Shown: positions 59,965-64,000 of the stretch, piece by piece
Numbering within the stretch: the stretch's first letter is position 1
Layout: each line of letters opens with the position of its first letter
Assembly (NCBI RefSeq): GCF_016919385.1
Contig: NZ_CP070351.1
Span: forward strand, 496,001-560,000
DNA: 64,000 bases
From: Gordonia sp. PDNC005
GTDB taxonomy: Bacteria; Actinomycetota; Actinomycetes; Mycobacteriales; Mycobacteriaceae
Direction of reading: 5' to 3'
Notes under the pieces: generated by a model
Told to the model about the DNA's origin: nothing
The model's input: the letters and a program-made list of their open reading frames with translations, nothing else
Database searches by the model: none
Position numbers and translations under genes: made by a program

Positions 59965-61477
59965 GGATGGGCCACAGCCAGACGAAGTTGGCGATCACCA
60001 GCGCCGCGTAGAAGGCGACGATGAGAACGGAGATCGTCTGACGATCGGACCGTTGTCGTCGCGCTCCGGCCGACAGGATGTCTCCGCAGACCAGAGCCAG
60101 GCCGATCACGAGGAACGGCGCCATCGCAGTGGCGTAGAAGAAGTACATCTGACGGTCGAGCTGGGTGAACCACGGCAGGATCGCCGCGCCGTATGCGACG
60201 AGGACGGCAGCGTATCGCCAGTCCTGTCGCGACGCGATGCGCCACAGTGCCCACACGATCATCGGTAACGCCAACCACCACAGCGCCGGAGTGCCGATCA
60301 ACATCTGCGCTCGGACACATTCTGAGCCGCCGCACTGGTCGGGGCCGTAGTCGATCGCATACAGCATCGGACGCAGGCTCATCGGCCACGTCCACGGCTT
60401 GGACTCCCACGGGTGATGATTGCCCGCCGAATTCGTCAGACCTGAATGGAATTCGAGGATTCCCGACTCGTAGTACCAGAGCGATCGAAAAGCGGCAGGT
60501 ACCCACGCGAACGCTCCTCCGGTCCCGACCTCCGTGCCCACCACATACCGGTACACCGAGGTCTCCGACGACAGCCATGCGGCGAACGTGCCGAGGTAGA
60601 TCACCACTGGCATCACGGCGAGCGACAGTCCAGACGGGATCACATCGCGTCGAAGGACCCCCATCCACGGTCGTTCGACGTGGTAGGCACGACGCGCAGC
60701 GACGTCGAATGCGAGCGACAACAGGGTGAAGAACACCACGAAGTAGAGGCCCGACCACTTGGTGCCGCAGGCCAGGCCGAGCATGACCCCCGCTGCGAAC
60801 CGGTACCAGCGGAAACCGAAACGCGGTCCGAAAGGCGAATCGTCGATCCGTCCCTCGACGAACACTCGGTGGAGACGAGCGCGCATCTGGTCGCGGTCGG
60901 AGATCAGTGCAGCGAACGCCAACACCACGAACAGCACCTGAAAGATGTCGAGCATGCCCATCCGCGACTGGACGAACAGCACACCGTCGCAGATGGCGAA
61001 TAGGGCGGCCAGCGCGCCCACCAGCGTCGACCGTGCCATCCGGCGAGTTGTCAGATAAACGGCGAGCACAACGATCACACCCGATACCGCCGACATGAAA
61101 CGCCAGCCCATCGGCCCGTACCCGAAAAGAGCTTCGCCGAATGCGAGCATCCATTTGCCGACCGGCGGGTGGACCACCAGGCCGTAGGCCGGATTGTCCT
61201 CGATCCAGTTGCCGCCCGTGAGCAGTTGCCAGCCCTGCGGGACGTAGTGCTTCTCGTCGAAGACCGGGGTGCCGTCGTCGGTCGGGTGCGTGAGGTCCCA
61301 GAATCTCGTCACCACCGCGAGCAGCGTGATGACGATGCCGACGATGAGCCCACGTCGACGGTCCGGTGCGCCGAAGACCGGCTCGGGGATCACCGGGCCG
61401 GGGCGAGAACCGAGTTCCTCGGTCTGCGGTCGCGGCGCGTACTGCACGCGGTCGTCAGTCGGGGCGTCAGGGGTCAC
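59900..61477 (-). CDS. pmt: Protein O-mannosyltransferase
   Basis: This 525-residue membrane GT-39 enzyme transfers mannose from polyprenyl-phosphomannose to secreted proteins. TM1 is near 40 and the catalytic Asp-Glu pair is in loop 1: FDEKHYVPQGW (near 67-77), then NPAYGLVVHPPVGKWMLA. About eleven TM helices follow and the C-terminus ends WLPSWS, usual for Pmt. GTG 61477 is chosen because it starts the family-typical TPDAPTDDRV. It corresponds to Rv1002c. Its 3' end overlaps the MFS gene by 65 bases. Confidence 0.93.
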   Translation of the reverse strand: MTPDAPTDDRVQYAPRPQTEELGSRPGPVIPEPVFGAPDRRRGLIVGIVITLLAVVTRFWDLTHPTDDGTPVFDEKHYVPQGWQLLTGGNWIEDNPAYGLVVHPPVGKWMLAFGEALFGYGPMGWRFMSAVSGVIVVLAVYLTTRRMARSTLVGALAALFAICDGVLFVQSRMGMLDIFQVLFVVLAFAALISDRDQMRARLHRVFVEGRIDDSPFGPRFGFRWYRFAAGVMLGLACGTKWSGLYFVVFFTLLSLAFDVAARRAYHVERPWMGVLRRDVIPSGLSLAVMPVVIYLGTFAAWLSSETSVYRYVVGTEVGTGGAFAWVPAAFRSLWYYESGILEFHSGLTNSAGNHHPWESKPWTWPMSLRPMLYAIDYGPDQCGGSECVRAQMLIGTPALWWLALPMIVWALWRIASRQDWRYAAVLVAYGAAILPWFTQLDRQMYFFYATAMAPFLVIGLALVCGDILSAGARRQRSDRQTISVLIVAFYAALVIANFVWLWPILTGAPISDVEWGRQMWLPSWS

Positions 61478-61609
61478 CCGACCAACTGTAGTGCCACCAG
61501 TCTCCGTGCCCCACCGTCGACGGCGTTCGCCTGTCGGTGTCGGAGTTGAGCGGACACGTACGGCTCCTGTGCCACAAACAAGGGGCATTGTTGATATTTG
61601 CAGGGTCGG

Positions 61610-61623
61610 GTGACTACCGTCAC
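61610..61623. promoter_or_regulatory. Small palindrome between pmt and TetR genes
   Basis: GTGAC-TACC-GTCAC at 61610-61623, 49 bases before the TetR start and 133 bases before pmt. It may be an operator of the TetR protein, but no further support is visible. Confidence 0.35.
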
Positions 61624-61671
61624 GGTTGTGTCGATCGACCGATCGGCCTGGCGCGGAACGAGGTTCACCTG

Positions 61672-62295
61672 ATGGCACGGCTGTCCCTGGAGCAGCGACG
61701 GCAAGCGGCGATCACCGCGACACTGCGCGTGATCGGCACCGATGGTGTGGAGGCCGCGACGACCCGTCGTATTGCGGCCGAAGCGAAGATGGGCCAGTCG
61801 AGCATCTTCTACGCGTTCGCATCGCGCGACGAACTGCTCGCGGCAGTGGTCGAGTACGGCGTCGCCGAAGAGCTCGCTGCGATGGACGGATGGTTGCAGT
61901 TGCTCGCCGAGTTCCCGACGAACGATGCGCCGATCGAAGACCTCATGCGGGGTGCCCTGCAGTCGTTCGCCGAGAACGCGATCAACGACTCCGCCCGTCA
62001 GCACGCGCTCATCGGATTGGCGCTGTACGCGCGCCGGACCGAAGGGCTCGAGTACCTCGCAGAACGCCTGTACGACGGCTACTACGCAGTCGCGGAGCGC
62101 CTGCTCGACGAGGCCGCCCGTATCTCCGGCGTCCGATTCACCAAGTCGACGCACGAGCTCGCGCCGTCCGTCATCGCGATCACCGACGGGCTGACGCTGT
62201 GCTGGCTGGGAACCGCGTCGCGGGAGCAAGTGGACCGTGTCATCGAGACCGGCGTCTCGCTGTTCATCGGTTTTGTGGAGAGCGCCGACGCCTGA
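61672..62295 (+). CDS. TetR-family transcription regulator
   Basis: This 207-residue TetR regulator has the HTH at residues about 8-55 (RRQAAITATLRVIGTDGVEAATTRRIAAEAKMGQSSIFYAFASRDELLAAVVEY, read in short pieces). The ligand domain has a Cys and aromatic residues near 180 (TLCWLG). ATG 61672 has GAGG 9 bases upstream. It is divergent from pmt and upstream of rsmI; rsmI is constitutive in most bacteria, so the target is not obvious. Confidence 0.9.
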   Translation: MARLSLEQRRQAAITATLRVIGTDGVEAATTRRIAAEAKMGQSSIFYAFASRDELLAAVVEYGVAEELAAMDGWLQLLAEFPTNDAPIEDLMRGALQSFAENAINDSARQHALIGLALYARRTEGLEYLAERLYDGYYAVAERLLDEAARISGVRFTKSTHELAPSVIAITDGLTLCWLGTASREQVDRVIETGVSLFIGFVESADA

Positions 62296-62347
62296 CGCTC
62301 CGACCGAGTGCGGTACCCGCCGGAGGGGTGGTCGTAGGCTGAGTGGC

Positions 62348-63196
62348 GTGACTGGGACTCTGATTCTGGCCGGAACTCCGATGGGCCAGCCGGGCGACGC
62401 GTCGACCCGGCTCCGTGAAGCGCTGGAGACCTCGGATGTGGTCGCGGCGGAGGACACGCGCCGGACAAAGGCGCTCGCGGCGTCGTTGAACGTCGAGATC
62501 ACCGGTCGAATCGTCTCCTACTACGACCAGGTGGAGGCGGCGCGAGCCCCGAAACTCGTTGAGGCCGTCGCTTCGGGGGAGACCGTCCTGCTGGTGACCG
62601 ATGCGGGGATGCCGTCGGTCAGCGACCCCGGATACCGCCTCGTCGTCGCATGCGCGGATGCGGGGCTGCCGATCACCTGTCTGCCGGGACCGTCGGCTGT
62701 CACAACTGCCCTCGCATTGTCGGCGATGCCGTCGGAGCGATTCGCGTTCGACGGGTTCGCGCCGCGGAAGTCCGGTGCCAGGAACGACTGGCTGACCAGT
62801 CTCCTGCACGAGCAACGGACCGTGGTGTTCTTCGAATCGCCCCACCGTCTCGCACAAACGCTCTCCGACGCCGCCGGCGTGCTCGGCACGGATCGTCGTG
62901 CCGCCGTCTGCCGGGAGCTGACCAAAACCTATGAAGAGGTCAAGCGCGGTGGCCTCGGAGACCTTGCCGCGTGGGCGGCGGACGGCGTGAAGGGCGAGAT
63001 CACCGTCGTGATCGCGGGTGCGGCCAAGATCGATGCGTCGGTGACGCTCGACGACCTCGTCGAACAGGCGCAGGAACTCGGCGAGTCGGGAGTCCGACTG
63101 AAGGACGCCTCCGCTCGGGTCGTCGCAGGCACGAAGTTCTCCCGGCGCGACGTGTACGAGGCCGTCCTCGCCGCGCGCGACGCCGCAGACATCTAG
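62348..63196 (+). CDS. rsmI: 16S rRNA (cytidine1402-2'-O)-methyltransferase RsmI
   Basis: This 282-residue SAM-dependent enzyme of the tetrapyrrole methylase class methylates the ribose of C1402 in 16S rRNA. Landmarks: LILAGTPMGQPGDAS, VAAEDTRRTKALAA, VTDAGMPSVSDPGYRLV and LPGPSAVTTALALS SAM site, FAFDGFAPRKSGAR. GTG 62348 starts the family-typical TGTLILAGTP. It matches Rv1003, two genes from pmt. pabB follows convergent, 7 bases apart. Confidence 0.95.
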   Translation: MTGTLILAGTPMGQPGDASTRLREALETSDVVAAEDTRRTKALAASLNVEITGRIVSYYDQVEAARAPKLVEAVASGETVLLVTDAGMPSVSDPGYRLVVACADAGLPITCLPGPSAVTTALALSAMPSERFAFDGFAPRKSGARNDWLTSLLHEQRTVVFFESPHRLAQTLSDAAGVLGTDRRAAVCRELTKTYEEVKRGGLGDLAAWAADGVKGEITVVIAGAAKIDASVTLDDLVEQAQELGESGVRLKDASARVVAGTKFSRRDVYEAVLAARDAADI

Positions 63197-63203
63197 GTCG
63201 ACG

Positions 63204-64000
63204 TCAGCGGGAGACGATCGAGGAAGCCTTGTCGAGGCATTCCTGCCACTCGGCGTCCGGGTCGGAGTCGATGGTGATGCCGCCCCCGACGCCGAGGGTG
63301 AGTTGACCGGACGCGGTGACGGCGACGGTTCGTATCGCAACCGAGAGGTCGAGGAGGCCGTCGGGCCCAGCGACTCCGATCGCTCCGCAGTAGACGCCGC
63401 GTTCGGCGCCCTCCCAGTCGGAGAGCAGCTCGGCGGCCCTGATCTTCGGGGTGCCGGTGACCGACGCAGGCGGGAAGGCCGCGGAGAGCAGATCCCGGTT
63501 CCCGATCTCGGGACGCAATTTCGCCTGCACCGTCGACACCAGATGCCATACGCCGGGCGCGGGCGACACCGAGAGGAGATCGGGGACCGTCACCGATCCC
63601 GTCTGGGCGACACGACCGAGATCGTTGCGCACAAGATCGACGATCATCACGTTCTCGGCGACGTCCTTCGTCGACGAGATGAGAGACGCCGGATCAGCGT
63701 GCACGGGAACTGTGCCCTTGATCGGCGACGACGTGACGACGTCTGACCGTCGGTTCAGGAACGATTCTGGACTGAAGCTGGCGATCGAGCCGAACGAGCC
63801 GGTGAGCCATGCGGCCTTCGCCGGGTGGGTGGCGGCGGCGACGTCGCAGAAGAAGTCGAGCGCCGAACCCTCGAGTGTTCCGGTGAATCGAGTGCAGACG
63901 CAGGCCTGATACACCTCGCCCGCGGCGATCGCGTCGAGGCACTGGTCGATCGCGTGAATGTGTGGCGCCTTGTCGGGTGGCGTCCACTGCGTTGTCCACC
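63204..64000 (-). CDS. pabB: Aminodeoxychorismate synthase component I (5' end outside window)
   Basis: This chorismate-binding enzyme makes aminodeoxychorismate, the precursor of p-aminobenzoate and folate. The frame is open to the window edge, so the start lies beyond base 64000; about 264 residues are present. Features typical of the TrpE/PabB C-domain: EVYQACVCTRF (usual -YQ-N-), SSPIKGT, MIVDLVRNDLGRVA, PAPGVWHL, SVTGTPKIRAAELL (FPPASVTGTPK) and GVYCGAIGVAG, GVGGGITIDSDPDAEWQE. M. tuberculosis has the same gene next to rsmI (Rv1005c). In classical TrpE the YQ motif reads FQVVLSQR; this sequence supports PabB rather than TrpE. Confidence 0.9.
   Translation of the reverse strand, partial: WTTQWTPPDKAPHIHAIDQCLDAIAAGEVYQACVCTRFTGTLEGSALDFFCDVAAATHPAKAAWLTGSFGSIASFSPESFLNRRSDVVTSSPIKGTVPVHADPASLISSTKDVAENVMIVDLVRNDLGRVAQTGSVTVPDLLSVSPAPGVWHLVSTVQAKLRPEIGNRDLLSAAFPPASVTGTPKIRAAELLSDWEGAERGVYCGAIGVAGPDGLLDLSVAIRTVAVTASGQLTLGVGGGITIDSDPDAEWQECLDKASSIVSR

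Noticed and set aside
1..64000. CRISPR arrays, transposases, prophage genes
   Set aside because: No regularly spaced repeats, no IS terminal repeats with transposase and no phage genes were seen.

Overview
The window is high-GC DNA from a mycolic-acid actinobacterium (Mycobacteriales/Corynebacteriales), most likely Gordonia or a close relative. The main evidence is gene order. mprA-mprB-pepD-moaB2-(small gene)-mscL, then fmdB, 5-formyl-THF cyclo-ligase, galU, glp/moeA, rimJ-like, glpR, and later pmt-rsmI-pabB, follow the core block known from M. tuberculosis (about Rv0981 to Rv1005). purH, the chelatase-like AAA+/VWA pair and rpmF match the Rv0957-Rv0979 neighbourhood. The genus is an inference. 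Most genes are packed into short operons with ATGA, GTGA or TGATG stop/start overlaps, and no gene-free stretch exceeds about 300 bases. No insertion sequence, prophage, integrase or CRISPR array was seen.

Region 1 (1-6057): 3' part of purH and a TSUP permease; a YtrA-type GntR/ABC transporter operon with a 10-bp-arm operator; a YchJ-type protein; an ArsR-SRPBCC-maleylpyruvate-isomerase-like operon whose promoter lies between two identical-arm palindromes. Region 2 (6058-10005): a perfect 23-bp-arm inverted repeat, then a tauC-A-B-D-like sulfonate uptake and cleavage operon. Region 3 (10045-19416): chelatase-like AAA+ ATPase plus VWA protein; an ATP-grasp/alpha-E/transglutaminase operon on the minus strand; a mug-type glycosylase; an EEP-family membrane protein; an AEC carrier. 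Region 4 (19447-25973): zinc-independent rpmF with clear promoter and terminator; a choline-to-betaine operon (betT-betB-betA); an SDR.

Region 5 (26018-28607): AurF-like diiron oxygenase plus ferredoxin/FprB-type reductase, module 1. Region 6 (28658-35433): envelope-stress block mprAB-pepD with moaB2 and a 51-residue gene, heme oxygenase with a possible iron box, MscL with a long Pro/Gln/Gly tail, and a SAF protein. Region 7 (35484-45922): nhaA behind two DnaA-box-like sites, an alanine:Na+ symporter, fmdB, the folate cyclo-ligase, galU, and the glp...glpR division pair, then small hypotheticals and a CGNR protein. Region 8 (45954-49918): TetR, two secreted hydrolases, tRNA-Ala(CGC), and a 31-codon frame between a cruciform-like hairpin and a strong IdeR/DtxR-type iron box. 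Region 9 (50010-55398): a three-gene cassette (WXG100-like protein, WXG100-alpha/beta hydrolase fusion, HNH lipoprotein) and a second AurF/FprB module. Region 10 (55579-64000): CPA1 antiporter, universal stress protein with MFS exporter, pmt (3' overlapping the MFS gene by 65 bp), TetR, rsmI and the start-truncated pabB.

Most interesting leads: the iron-box/31-codon locus, the type VII-like hydrolase/nuclease cassette, the duplicated AurF-FprB modules, the palindrome before the tau operon, and the Glp protein that lacks the acidic MoeA motif.
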